This document shows, piece after piece, positions 26,079-34,084 of a stretch of DNA of 53,508 bases (the first letter of the stretch is position 1; every line of letters begins with the position of its first letter). Source of the stretch: Dehalococcoidia bacterium UBA6627 (lineage in GTDB: Bacteria > Chloroflexota > Dehalococcoidia > UBA2979); assembly GCA_002455955.1 (NCBI GenBank), contig DKLZ01000047.1:1-53508 (forward strand), given 5' to 3'. The position numbers and the translations under genes are program-made. The notes under the pieces are model-generated. The model worked only from the letters and a program-made list of their open reading frames with translations, had not been told where the DNA came from and did not search any database.

Positions 26079-26744
26079 TTAGACGACTAGCGGCCCTCCA
26101 TGCCATCGCTCGAGATGAGTAAACTCGTCGACTGTACGGCGCTTCAACTTGGTCAACTGACGAGTTGGCTTCCCGAAAGGAATCACGGCTGCAACTGCTA
26201 CGTGCTCGGGAATCTCTAATAATTCTTGCAATTTGTGCTCCTGCGCAATTGGCAACGTAGTTAGAGTCCCTCCGTAACCTTCATTCCGTGCAGCGAGGAG
26301 AATATTCCAAGCCAAAGGGTAAATAGAGCCACCACTAACTAGCCCTACCCGCTCAAGATCTTGATCAGTCGCAGCAACCACTTCGAGATCAATACAAACA
26401 ATCAAAAGAACAGGTGCAAGAGCAAGAGTTTCCGTCAGGATCGCCGGCGGCGCAGTTTCAAAAATCGTCTCTTCACTTACTCGAGCTGGAGATAAGGGAT
26501 TCCACGGGTTTTCACCATTAGCACGTTGGGCCGCGTAGCGCTTTGCAGCAGGCGCTCCAAGCATGCTAATTGCCCGCTTGCTATCCTCATCACGGATTAC
26601 AATCACATGGCCACCTTGCCTATTTCCTCCTGATGAGGCGAAGCGTGCATTGTCTAAAATTTGATGAAGAATCGCGTCTGGAACTGGATCATCGCTGAAT
26701 TGCCGCGCGGCAAACGTCGTCCGCATGACCTCATATAACTCCAT
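26079..26744 (-). CDS. nitroreductase family protein
   Basis: A 221-residue FMN-dependent oxidoreductase. The N-terminal VMRTTFAARQFSDDPVPDAILHQIL followed by ARFASSGGNRQGGHVIVI is the standard FMN-binding start of nitroreductases, and GYGGTLTTLPI and VAAVIPFGKPTRQ lie near the C-terminus. It uses NAD(P)H to reduce nitro compounds, quinones or other electrophiles. GAGGGGG lies five bases before the ATG. Positions 26347-26393 inside the gene recur exactly at 24170-24216. Confidence 0.88.
   Translation of the reverse strand: MELYEVMRTTFAARQFSDDPVPDAILHQILDNARFASSGGNRQGGHVIVIRDEDSKRAISMLGAPAAKRYAAQRANGENPWNPLSPARVSEETIFETAPPAILTETLALAPVLLIVCIDLEVVAATDQDLERVGLVSGGSIYPLAWNILLAARNEGYGGTLTTLPIAQEHKLQELLEIPEHVAVAAVIPFGKPTRQLTKLKRRTVDEFTHLERWHGGPLVV
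26347..26393. repeat. 47-bp direct repeat, copy within nitroreductase gene
   Basis: The coding copy of the repeat at 24170-24216. In the nitroreductase frame it encodes the segment around IDLEVVAATDQDLERVG, so this is probably the parent and the intergenic copy the duplicate. Confidence 0.9.
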
Positions 26745-26850
26745 CGAAACCCCCTCGAGTGATCACCTTTAGTCCGTCATACTTAGTATCGCGCACGTCA
26801 GTTCATCTGCAGAATGCCATAGACACAACGTGCTATCCGAGGAGGACACG

Positions 26851-27750
26851 ATGATTTCTGAGATCTTCGATCCCGAGCGCTGGCGTGAAATCGAAAACTT
26901 TAGTTTTACCGACATCACTTACCATCGTGCTATCGACCAAGGGACCGTTCGCGTCGCCTTTAACCGTCCTGAGGTACGTAATGCTTTCCGCCCTCACACG
27001 GTAGACGAGCTTTATGTCGCACTCGATCACGCGCGACAATCTACCGAGATCGGAACAGTCCTGCTCACCGGTAACGGACCATCAAGTCGCGATGGCGGAT
27101 GGGCTTTTTGCTCTGGTGGCGATCAACGCATACGCGGCAAGGACGGCTACAAGTACGCCGAAGGAGAAACAGCAGAAGCAATCGACCCTGCAAAGGTCGG
27201 CCGACTACACATCCTTGAGGTACAGCGTTTGATCCGCTTTATGCCGAAAGTTGTCATTGCTGTTGTGCCTGGTTGGGCGGCAGGAGGAGGGCATAGCTTG
27301 CACGTCGCGTGCGACCTAACGCTCGCTTCAAAAGAGCACGCAGTTTTCAAGCAAACTGACGCCGACGTAGCGAGTTTTGATGCTGGCTTCGGTAGTGCGT
27401 ATCTAGCGCGTCAAGTTGGACAAAAGCGAGCTCGTGAAATCTTCTTTCTCGGGCAGGATTACACAGCTGACGAAGCAGAACAATGGGGAGCAATCAACAA
27501 ATCAGTCCCTCATCAAGAATTGGAATCGATAGCACTCGACTGGGCATTAACGATCAATTCGAAAAGCCCTACCGCGCAGCGGATGCTGAAATTCGCCTTC
27601 AATTTGATCGATGATGGATTAGTGGGGCAACAAATATTCGCGGGTGAGGCAACGCGACTTGGTTATGCCACTGACGAAGCACAAGAAGGGCGAGAAGCCT
27701 TTCTTGAAAAGAGGCCCGTCGATTACTCTCGTTTCCCATATCATTTTTAG
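26851..27750 (+). CDS. menB: 1,4-dihydroxy-2-naphthoyl-CoA synthase
   Basis: A 299-residue crotonase-fold enzyme that closes the second ring of the naphthoquinone nucleus in menaquinone synthesis. NRPEVRNAFRPHTVDEL, FCSGGDQRIRGKDGY, the oxyanion segment VPGWAAGGGHSLHVACDLTLAS, GSAYLARQVGQKRAREIFFLG and the C-terminal FLEKRPVDYSRFP are MenB signatures. QTDAD places it with MenB enzymes that use an internal Asp rather than bicarbonate. In the next segment two glycines usual in the family are alanines (VASFDAGFG). The ATG at 26851 follows GAGGAGG. No other men genes are in the window. Confidence 0.9.
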   Translation: MISEIFDPERWREIENFSFTDITYHRAIDQGTVRVAFNRPEVRNAFRPHTVDELYVALDHARQSTEIGTVLLTGNGPSSRDGGWAFCSGGDQRIRGKDGYKYAEGETAEAIDPAKVGRLHILEVQRLIRFMPKVVIAVVPGWAAGGGHSLHVACDLTLASKEHAVFKQTDADVASFDAGFGSAYLARQVGQKRAREIFFLGQDYTADEAEQWGAINKSVPHQELESIALDWALTINSKSPTAQRMLKFAFNLIDDGLVGQQIFAGEATRLGYATDEAQEGREAFLEKRPVDYSRFPYHF

Positions 27751-27879
27751 AAGTTTTTCAAATCTTATCCGCACAAACGCTCCGAAATTAGGTTATATCG
27801 GGAACGGAACGCTGTATGAGAAAGAATCTTTTGTCGCAACAATTCGCCGCGCACATTAAACCTTTCATATGCTGTCGAC

Positions 27880-28764
27880 ATGTCTGACTTACGCTTTCAC
27901 TCGCAACCTGAATTAGAACACCCGCTTGTGATTGCCGGATTTGCCGGGTGGAACGATGCCGGAGAGGTAGCTACTAGCGCCATTCGCTTCATTCGTCGTC
28001 GCTGGCGTGCTGAGCGATTTGCCGATATCGACCCTGAAGAGTTTTATGATTTCTCTCAAGCACGTCCTAAAGTTCGCCTCGAGAAAGGTGAGCGTAAATT
28101 GACATGGCCTACAAATGAATTTGCCGCTCACCAACTTGATGGGAGTAGACGTGACATCATCTTACTGAGCGGCATCGAACCTCATATAAACTGGCGACGA
28201 TTTGTAGCGAACATTGTTGATATTTGTAAAACTTACGAAGTAGCCACGTTTATCACACTTGGTGGATTGCTCGCGGAAGTCAGTCATACGAATGCGGTTC
28301 GCGTTGGAGGCTCTGCAACAGATCCAGAATTAGCTAAAGAACTTGGATTCACTGATGCCGAAACGCCTTCTTACCAGGGGCCGACTGGCATCGTGGGAGT
28401 ATTAACTAATGAATTACGTGCAGCTGGCATAGAAACAGCGTCAGTTTGGGCAAATGTTCCTTTTTACATCCAGCGCTCGCCTAATCCGAAAGGTGCTCTT
28501 GCCATCCTTCAACGTCTAAACTCCGCTTTCACTCTCGATCTCTCGTTGCACGATCTCGAAGTGTTTGCAGCACGCTTCGATGCGCAAGTAGCAGCCGATC
28601 TCGAACAAAACCCTGAAGCGTCAGCTCTCGCAAAGAGTATTGAAGAGCAACTCTCGACGGATTCGCTTGAGCAAATCGACGCCCAAGATGAACTTCCTGA
28701 CGCTGAATCAATGGTTAACGAACTAGAGCGCTTTTTAAAAGAACAGCTCGACGATCAGGACTAA
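27880..28764 (+). CDS. PAC2 family protein
   Basis: A 294-residue protein of the PAC2 family, named after eukaryotic proteasome assembly chaperone 2 and common in Actinobacteria and Chloroflexota as an uncharacterised ATP-grasp-associated or proteasome-linked gene. VIAGFAGWNDAGEVATSAI at the N-terminus, DIILLSGIEPHINWRRF, FITLGGLLAEVSHT and GPTGIVGVLTNELRAAGI are characteristic. The C-terminal about 70 residues are acidic and probably helical. No Shine-Dalgarno is obvious. No proteasome genes are nearby, so function is not inferred. Confidence 0.85.
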   Translation: MSDLRFHSQPELEHPLVIAGFAGWNDAGEVATSAIRFIRRRWRAERFADIDPEEFYDFSQARPKVRLEKGERKLTWPTNEFAAHQLDGSRRDIILLSGIEPHINWRRFVANIVDICKTYEVATFITLGGLLAEVSHTNAVRVGGSATDPELAKELGFTDAETPSYQGPTGIVGVLTNELRAAGIETASVWANVPFYIQRSPNPKGALAILQRLNSAFTLDLSLHDLEVFAARFDAQVAADLEQNPEASALAKSIEEQLSTDSLEQIDAQDELPDAESMVNELERFLKEQLDDQD

Positions 28765-28982
28765 AAGTGCGCTCTTCTTCACAGTCATTCCAAGTTCGTC
28801 ATTTCATATGTGTAGAGACCAGCACGCTTAAATAACTGTGTCTTATCTTGTTCTCAATCGCCTTACCACCGGCATTCCTAAAGCTGGAATACGGTCAACT
28901 ATTAGCCGACTTGCGCACTAGATCGTTAAAGGCAACGCGGGCGGAGCAGGCCGGCGGCTGCAATGTGAAATCAACGTGATCT
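28765..28982. other. intergenic region before the pyr promoter
   Basis: Together with the pyr promoter and leader this makes 387 bases without a gene. This first part holds a weak hairpin (ATTCC/GGAAT around 28873-28892) but no clear terminator, ORF or conserved RNA that I can recognise. Confidence 0.5.
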
Positions 28983-29011
28983 TTGATTCGAATAAGATCC
29001 ACTGATATTGT
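28983..29011 (+). promoter_or_regulatory. sigma70-like promoter of the pyr operon
   Basis: TTGATT (28983-28988) and TATTGT (29006-29011) are spaced by 17 nt. Transcription would start near 29018, giving a leader of about 135 nt before pyrR that contains the PyrR-binding loop and a terminator. Confidence 0.6.
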
Positions 29012-29040
29012 GGTTTTCGATCAGTAACCGCTCCTTTAAC

Positions 29041-29058
29041 CCGGTCCTGCGAGGCTGG
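29041..29058 (+). promoter_or_regulatory. PyrR-binding loop (anti-antiterminator)
   Basis: CCGGTCCTGCGAGGCTGG contains TCCTGCGAGGCT, a full match to the core of the PyrR-binding consensus ARUCCNGNGAGGYU. Its 3' half can alternatively pair downstream: GAGG (29051-29054) with CCTC (29129-29132) and GGA (29057-29059) with TCC (29123-29125), forming an antiterminator. PyrR bound with UMP would hold the upstream loop and allow the terminator to form. Confidence 0.85.
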
Positions 29059-29127
29059 AAAGAAGCACTATGAGTATTGAGCACGTGTATCTAACTATGA
29101 CCACCGCGCGCTACATGGTTGATCCTT

Positions 29128-29151
29128 CCCTCCCACAGCGGAGGGTTTTTT
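29128..29151 (+). terminator. pyr leader terminator overlapping the pyrR ribosome binding site
   Basis: CCCTCC (29128-29133) pairs with GGAGGG (29140-29145) and is followed by TTTTTT (29146-29151). The next base begins the pyrR ATG. GGAGGG is also the only Shine-Dalgarno sequence for pyrR, so the hairpin can both stop transcription and hide the ribosome binding site. Confidence 0.85.
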
Positions 29152-29763
29152 ATGACTAATCCTCTAGCCAATCCGAACAACTTAAACATTATGGGGGACT
29201 CCGGTAGTAGCGAAACTACTGCCGATAACGTAGAACCATTGCTAGACGAGGTCGGGATAAGGCGCACCGTAACCCGACTTGCGCACGAGATCGTTGAAGG
29301 TAACTCAGGCATAGAGAATCTAGTACTCGTTGGCATCCAACGGCGTGGAGTAACAATCGCTCGGCGAATCGCCTCCGAAATAGAAAAGTTTGAGAACACG
29401 CCTACCGTCGGATCACTAGACGTGACCATGCATCGAGATGACTTCGACCGCCGCGGGTTAAGAGGTACTCCTCTTCCTACGGTTTTACCCGAACTCGAGG
29501 GCCACGCGGTCATACTCATCGATGATGTACTGTTCACTGGACGGACGATTCGAGCTGCACTTGACGCTATCAACGACTACGGACGCCCGAAACACATACG
29601 CCTTGCTGTCTTAGTGGACCGTGGCCATCGCGAACTCCCGATCCGTGCTGACATCGTCGGTAAAAACATTCCTACAGCTCGTGAAGATGACGTTCGTGTC
29701 CTCTTAGTAGAGGACGACGGCCGTGATGCAGTGATTGTTACCGACAGAGGAAACGACGCATGA
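29152..29763 (+). CDS. pyrR: bifunctional pyrimidine operon regulator / uracil phosphoribosyltransferase
   Basis: A 203-residue PyrR. It binds the leader RNA in response to uridine nucleotides and can have uracil phosphoribosyltransferase activity. The PRPP-binding motif VILIDDVLFTGRT (D124-D125) and LVGIQRRGVTIARRI are clear. The frame opens at TTG 29119, but that would translate through the terminator; the ATG at 29152 has GGAGGG six bases upstream. A PyrR-binding loop lies in its own leader, so regulation is autogenous. It overlaps pyrB by four bases (ATGA). An asparagine-rich N-terminal extension of about 25 residues precedes the fold. Confidence 0.93.
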   Translation: MTNPLANPNNLNIMGDSGSSETTADNVEPLLDEVGIRRTVTRLAHEIVEGNSGIENLVLVGIQRRGVTIARRIASEIEKFENTPTVGSLDVTMHRDDFDRRGLRGTPLPTVLPELEGHAVILIDDVLFTGRTIRAALDAINDYGRPKHIRLAVLVDRGHRELPIRADIVGKNIPTAREDDVRVLLVEDDGRDAVIVTDRGNDA

Positions 29764-30815
29764 CTGCTAAAGCAAATCTTGATATCCACGCGATTCCTGA
29801 AGAAGGAACCACATCTTCTCATCTTCCTTCAGGTCGCTGGCCGCATCACGACATGCTCGATCTTGATAATTGCAGGCGCCCTGACATTGAGGTTGTCCTC
29901 ACTCTCGCTGATCGTATGAGGGAGATTCTCGACCGTAGGATTCCACGCGTACCTGCTCTGCGTGGATACACCATCGTCAATCTCTTCTATGAGCCATCAA
30001 CAAGAACTCGTGTCTCTTTCGAGTTAGCAGGGAAGGTGCTCGGAGCTGACATAATCAGTGTGAGCACAAACACCTCGTCGGTGGTCAAGGGCGAATCTCT
30101 GATTGATACCGTACGCACACTCCGCGCCATGCGATCCGATGCTGTAGTAATGCGGCATCCAATGGCAGGCGCACCTTACCTCGCTGCTCAACACACAGAT
30201 GCGTCCATCATCAATGCAGGCGATGGAGCACATGCACACCCAACTCAAGCCCTCCTGGATCTTTACACCATGCATCGCTCTATTGGAGATATCGCCGGCA
30301 AAAAGATCGTAATGGTTGGTGACATAGCTCATTCTCGTGTAGCACGCTCAGACTTGTGGGGACTCACAACAATGGGTGCACATGTTGTTGTTTGTGGCCC
30401 ACCGACGCTCCTCGCTCTTGGAATGCGCGTCAGTGATCGTCCGTCCCATGCTGAAAATGCACTCCCGCCAGTGACAATAGAAACTAATATCGATCAAGCG
30501 ATCGAAGATGCCGATGTTGTGATGGCACTTCGATTACAAAGTGAACGGCAGGAAGGTGGTCTACTCCCTTCCTTGCACGAATACGCCACCCACTACCAGG
30601 TAACAGCAGAGCGTCTAGCACGTGCAAAACCCGACCACCTCCTGATGCACCCTGGTCCAAAAAACGAGGGCATTGAGATTGCTGCTGATGTTGCAGGAGG
30701 TTCGCATTCAATCATCGAGGATCAGGTAACAAACGGTGTCGCCGTCAGGATGGCACTTTTATACCTCCTATCTGGACGGATCGAACCAGAAGAAGTTACG
30801 GAATTATCAACGTGA
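29760..30815 (+). CDS. pyrB: aspartate carbamoyltransferase catalytic subunit
   Basis: A 351-residue enzyme that condenses carbamoyl phosphate and aspartate to carbamoyl aspartate, the committed step of pyrimidine synthesis. The carbamoyl-phosphate motif FYEPSTRTRVSFE, the SVVKGESLIDTVRTL loop, HPTQALLDLYT and MHPGPKNEGIEI are all present. An N-terminal extension of about 30 residues precedes the domain. ATGA overlap with pyrR and GTGA overlap with pyrC show tight coupling. No pyrI regulatory subunit is seen, so control is presumably through PyrR. Confidence 0.95.
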   Translation: MTAKANLDIHAIPEEGTTSSHLPSGRWPHHDMLDLDNCRRPDIEVVLTLADRMREILDRRIPRVPALRGYTIVNLFYEPSTRTRVSFELAGKVLGADIISVSTNTSSVVKGESLIDTVRTLRAMRSDAVVMRHPMAGAPYLAAQHTDASIINAGDGAHAHPTQALLDLYTMHRSIGDIAGKKIVMVGDIAHSRVARSDLWGLTTMGAHVVVCGPPTLLALGMRVSDRPSHAENALPPVTIETNIDQAIEDADVVMALRLQSERQEGGLLPSLHEYATHYQVTAERLARAKPDHLLMHPGPKNEGIEIAADVAGGSHSIIEDQVTNGVAVRMALLYLLSGRIEPEEVTELST

Positions 30816-32158
30816 GTACGGTGGCCATCCATAACGGACGTGTAATCGATCCTGCACTTAGTCGGGACGGCATCGCTGATGTGGTCATCGTTGATGGTCG
30901 TGTCGCCCGAGTCGGACCGAATGAAGGCGAGATGGTAGTCGAAGCAGATCGTATAGACGCTACAGGCCTCATCGTCACCCCCGGGTTCGTTGATCTACAA
31001 GTCCATCTTCGTGAGCCAGGAGCTGAGCATCAGGAAACTATCGCAAGCGGTACGAAAGCAGCGGCACGAGGTGGCTTTACGACTATATGCGCTATGCCTG
31101 GCACTGACCCACCCATTGACAGTCGTGCCGCTGTCGAATCTGTACTTCGAGAAGCTGAAGCTTCGGCTGCAATCCGTGTGTTGCCTCTAGGTTGCATCAG
31201 CGCGAATCGAGCTGGTGAATTACTAGCACCGGCTGGTGAGTTGGCCGGTGCGGGGGTAGTTGCGCTTACAGACGATGGTCAAGCCGTTGCCGATCCGAAT
31301 TTAATGCGTCACGCAATGCAGTATTCCACTCGTTTCGGACTACCCATCGCCCAGCATCCGGAGGACCCCGCTCTCGTTGCTGGAGGGCAAATGCATGAAG
31401 GTTGGGTCGCTACCCGTCTAGGGCTCCGGGGCCGCCCAGCTAGCGGCGAAGCAACAATGGTGGCACGCGATATCGCTCTCGCGGAGCTCACTGGCGCACA
31501 CCTGCACGTCTGCGACGTTTCAACAGCAGGATCTGTCGCACTCATCCGAGCGGCGCGCGAGCGGGGTGTACACATCACAGCTTCAGCAACACCACATCAC
31601 CTAACACTCACACATGAGCGTGTAGCTTTTGCAGAATCTTCATATGAGCAGATTCAGTACGACTCCAGTGCAAAAGTGTTTCCACCGTTACGCGAGGAGT
31701 CCGACATTACTGAAATCGCCAAAGCATTGAGAGATGGCGTTGTCGACGCAATTACAACTGATCACACTCCGGTGAGCTCTATGGAGAAAGACATCGAATT
31801 TGATCTTGCCATTCCAGGGATAAGTGGGCTCGAAACAGCTTTCGGACTGAGTATGCGTCTCGTCGAAAGGCAACAAGTGGACTTAGCTACACTGATCGAG
31901 CGCTTCACGATCGGGCCCGTTCGTGCATGGGCATTAGACCGTCAACCTGGCCTCGAGGGCTTGGGCTCATTAACACCAGGTGGAGTTGGAGATCTTCTCG
32001 TAATTGATCCGGCCGTTGAATGGACAGTCGACCCTGAGAATTTTTCTTCCCTCGGGCGAAATACACCGCTCGCAGGCGAAACTTTGACGGGGCAGGTCAT
32101 CGCGACCATTTTCGATGGCCAACTCGCCTATAAAAACAAATCTTTGACAGCATTATGA
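30812..32158 (+). CDS. pyrC: dihydroorotase
   Basis: A 448-residue amidohydrolase that closes carbamoyl aspartate to dihydroorotate. The first metal motif is VDLQVHLREPG, a carboxylated-Lys/active segment is at GTKAAARGGFTTICAMPGT, then HLHVCDVSTAGS, and the metal-binding Asp in AITTDHTPVSSMEKD. This is the class I (PyrC/AllB-like) type. The GTG start overlaps the pyrB stop (GTGA). Length is normal for the class. Confidence 0.95.
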   Translation: MSTVAIHNGRVIDPALSRDGIADVVIVDGRVARVGPNEGEMVVEADRIDATGLIVTPGFVDLQVHLREPGAEHQETIASGTKAAARGGFTTICAMPGTDPPIDSRAAVESVLREAEASAAIRVLPLGCISANRAGELLAPAGELAGAGVVALTDDGQAVADPNLMRHAMQYSTRFGLPIAQHPEDPALVAGGQMHEGWVATRLGLRGRPASGEATMVARDIALAELTGAHLHVCDVSTAGSVALIRAARERGVHITASATPHHLTLTHERVAFAESSYEQIQYDSSAKVFPPLREESDITEIAKALRDGVVDAITTDHTPVSSMEKDIEFDLAIPGISGLETAFGLSMRLVERQQVDLATLIERFTIGPVRAWALDRQPGLEGLGSLTPGGVGDLLVIDPAVEWTVDPENFSSLGRNTPLAGETLTGQVIATIFDGQLAYKNKSLTAL

Positions 32159-32179
32159 TCGAGGGATGCTAAGCCAATC

Positions 32180-33307
32180 ATGACGACTGATGACACACCT
32201 TCATTGTTCACCAACCGCCCGCCTGCACGTCTCGTTCTTGCGGACGGTCGTTACTTCGATGGAGTCTCCATCGGCAAGGCAGCACGTACGACAGGTGAAG
32301 TAGTCTTCACGACATCGATGACCGGATATCAGGAAGCGCTCACTGACCCTTCCTACCGCGGACAAATATTGACCATGACATATCCGATCCAAGGCAACTA
32401 TGGAACGAGTGCACGCTCTGCAGAGAGTAATCACCTCCAAGTACGTGGTTTCGTCGTTCGTGAGCTCACCGATCTGCCATCGCACTGGCAAAGCTCATCG
32501 ACACTAAACCACTACCTTGAGCACCATCAGATCCCCGGTATAGCTGAAATAGATACTCGAGCTCTCACACGTCACCTCCGATCACGGGGGGTGATCATGG
32601 GAACGATCACCCATGATGAGACCGTAGACGAAGCTCTTACGCGCCTTCAAAATGAACCAAACTACGAAGGGCAAGACTATGTCAGCAACGTTTCTACACC
32701 CAATCGATACCAGTTCAACGCCGACAACCCAGCTCCAAGTGGAGACCAGATCCACGTCGTTGTCTTAGATCTCGGAGTAAAGCGCAACATCATGCGGCTC
32801 CTCCACCAGCGTGGCTGCAGGATCACCGCAGTACCACACGACACTCACGCTGAAGAAATCATGGCTTTGAAACCCGCAGGTGTTTTGATTTCTCCAGGTC
32901 CGGGTGATCCAACACTCCTTGATAACGTTGTCGACACTGCCAGAGAACTGATCGGCCAAACTCCCATCATGGGTATTTGCCTAGGGCATCAGGTGGTCGG
33001 ACGAGTATTTGGTGCCGGCGTATATAAATTAAAGTTTGGACACCGTGGTGCGAATCACCCAATCCGAGATGAAATTACGGGACGAGTTTTCGTTACTTCT
33101 CAAAATCATGGATTCGCCATCGACGATCACCTTGATAGTGACGTTACTGTCTCTCAGATTCATCTAAATGACGGCACAGTAGAAGGACTGCAGCATTCAA
33201 AAGAACCAGTATTTACGATCCAATATCACTCTGAGGCCTCTCCAGGGCCTAACGACACAGAATTCTTATTTGACCGATTCATGGCCACTGTCCGAGGAGA
33301 CGCATAG
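32180..33307 (+). CDS. carA: carbamoyl-phosphate synthase small (glutaminase) subunit
   Basis: A 375-residue class I glutamine amidotransferase that supplies ammonia to CarB. The N-terminal domain has ADGRYFDGVSIG and TGYQEALTDPSY. The C-terminal domain has SPGPGDP, the nucleophile Cys in MGICLGHQ, and the His/Glu pair in QYHSEASPGPNDT. It starts 21 nt after pyrC. The Shine-Dalgarno is weak (GAGGGA lies rather far upstream). Confidence 0.95.
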   Translation: MTTDDTPSLFTNRPPARLVLADGRYFDGVSIGKAARTTGEVVFTTSMTGYQEALTDPSYRGQILTMTYPIQGNYGTSARSAESNHLQVRGFVVRELTDLPSHWQSSSTLNHYLEHHQIPGIAEIDTRALTRHLRSRGVIMGTITHDETVDEALTRLQNEPNYEGQDYVSNVSTPNRYQFNADNPAPSGDQIHVVVLDLGVKRNIMRLLHQRGCRITAVPHDTHAEEIMALKPAGVLISPGPGDPTLLDNVVDTARELIGQTPIMGICLGHQVVGRVFGAGVYKLKFGHRGANHPIRDEITGRVFVTSQNHGFAIDDHLDSDVTVSQIHLNDGTVEGLQHSKEPVFTIQYHSEASPGPNDTEFLFDRFMATVRGDA

Positions 33308-33337
33308 CATCTGTTACCGCGAGGCCAAAGAATAACT

Positions 33338-34084
33338 ATGAATGACTTAACCGAAACTTATCGAGAATCGAGGGGACGTGATTGGGCTGCGTTTGGCAAC
33401 GTTTCGGATCCGCCTCCTGATTATTGGAATTGGTGGGAAGAACATTCGAGCGGTTGGAAAGTCCCCATTCAATTCTTACAGCCTATCGGACAAGAATTCC
33501 GGTCCGAATTGGATGCGTTAAACGACCTCATGCAGTCTCTGAACGCGATGGAGCAAGTCTCGACCCCACCTATCGAATGGATCCACATCACCTATATCGA
33601 CGTGGGGTTTTTACGACCAACTGATGTGCTTTGGTCTCAAGTTGAGTCATTTTATGTGAATGCTGCTCCGCGAATTCGGCGAGTTGAACCATTTTCGATC
33701 CGTATCACTGGCCTTTCAATTTCCGAAGATGGTGAAATTTACCTTGGCGTGGATGACAGTGGTAACTATCGTTCATTGCGTCGTCAAATTAGACTCGGAG
33801 TTCCATTCATCGCGCAAAAGGCAAATGAGGACTCAGCAGTTATCTCCGACGAGGACATGTTTATTCCTCGATTACCGATAGGGTTCACTACCGGACATGG
33901 CAACCGAAAAGAGTTACTCGATAATTTATCGGAGTATCGGGATATTGATCTTGGCGAATTTATCCCTCCGAATATGAAATTGGCCCGGCTTCCAATTCAA
34001 CCACACGATCATTACAGCCCAATCGATGTCGTTGCAGAGATTCCGCTCCTTGGAGCAAACCACCGCAAGGGGTACCACAACTGA
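33338..34084 (+). CDS. 2H phosphoesterase/RNA ligase-like protein between carA and carB
   Basis: A 248-residue soluble protein. IEWIHITYIDVGFLRPTD looks like the first H-x-T motif of the 2H phosphoesterase (2'-5' RNA ligase) superfamily. The place of the second motif is taken by FIPRLPIGFTTG, where the expected H-x-T/S appears as R-L-P, so catalysis may be lost or altered. This assignment is by eye and tentative. The gene is embedded in the pyr operon, starts 30 nt after carA, and its TGA overlaps the carB CTG start. Confidence 0.6.
   Translation: MNDLTETYRESRGRDWAAFGNVSDPPPDYWNWWEEHSSGWKVPIQFLQPIGQEFRSELDALNDLMQSLNAMEQVSTPPIEWIHITYIDVGFLRPTDVLWSQVESFYVNAAPRIRRVEPFSIRITGLSISEDGEIYLGVDDSGNYRSLRRQIRLGVPFIAQKANEDSAVISDEDMFIPRLPIGFTTGHGNRKELLDNLSEYRDIDLGEFIPPNMKLARLPIQPHDHYSPIDVVAEIPLLGANHRKGYHN

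Noticed and set aside
29119..29151. TTG start extending pyrR upstream
   Set aside because: It would translate through the terminator stem and T-run; ATG 29152 has the Shine-Dalgarno.
29091..29573. Minus-strand ORF of 160 residues
   Set aside because: Antisense to pyrR and its leader.
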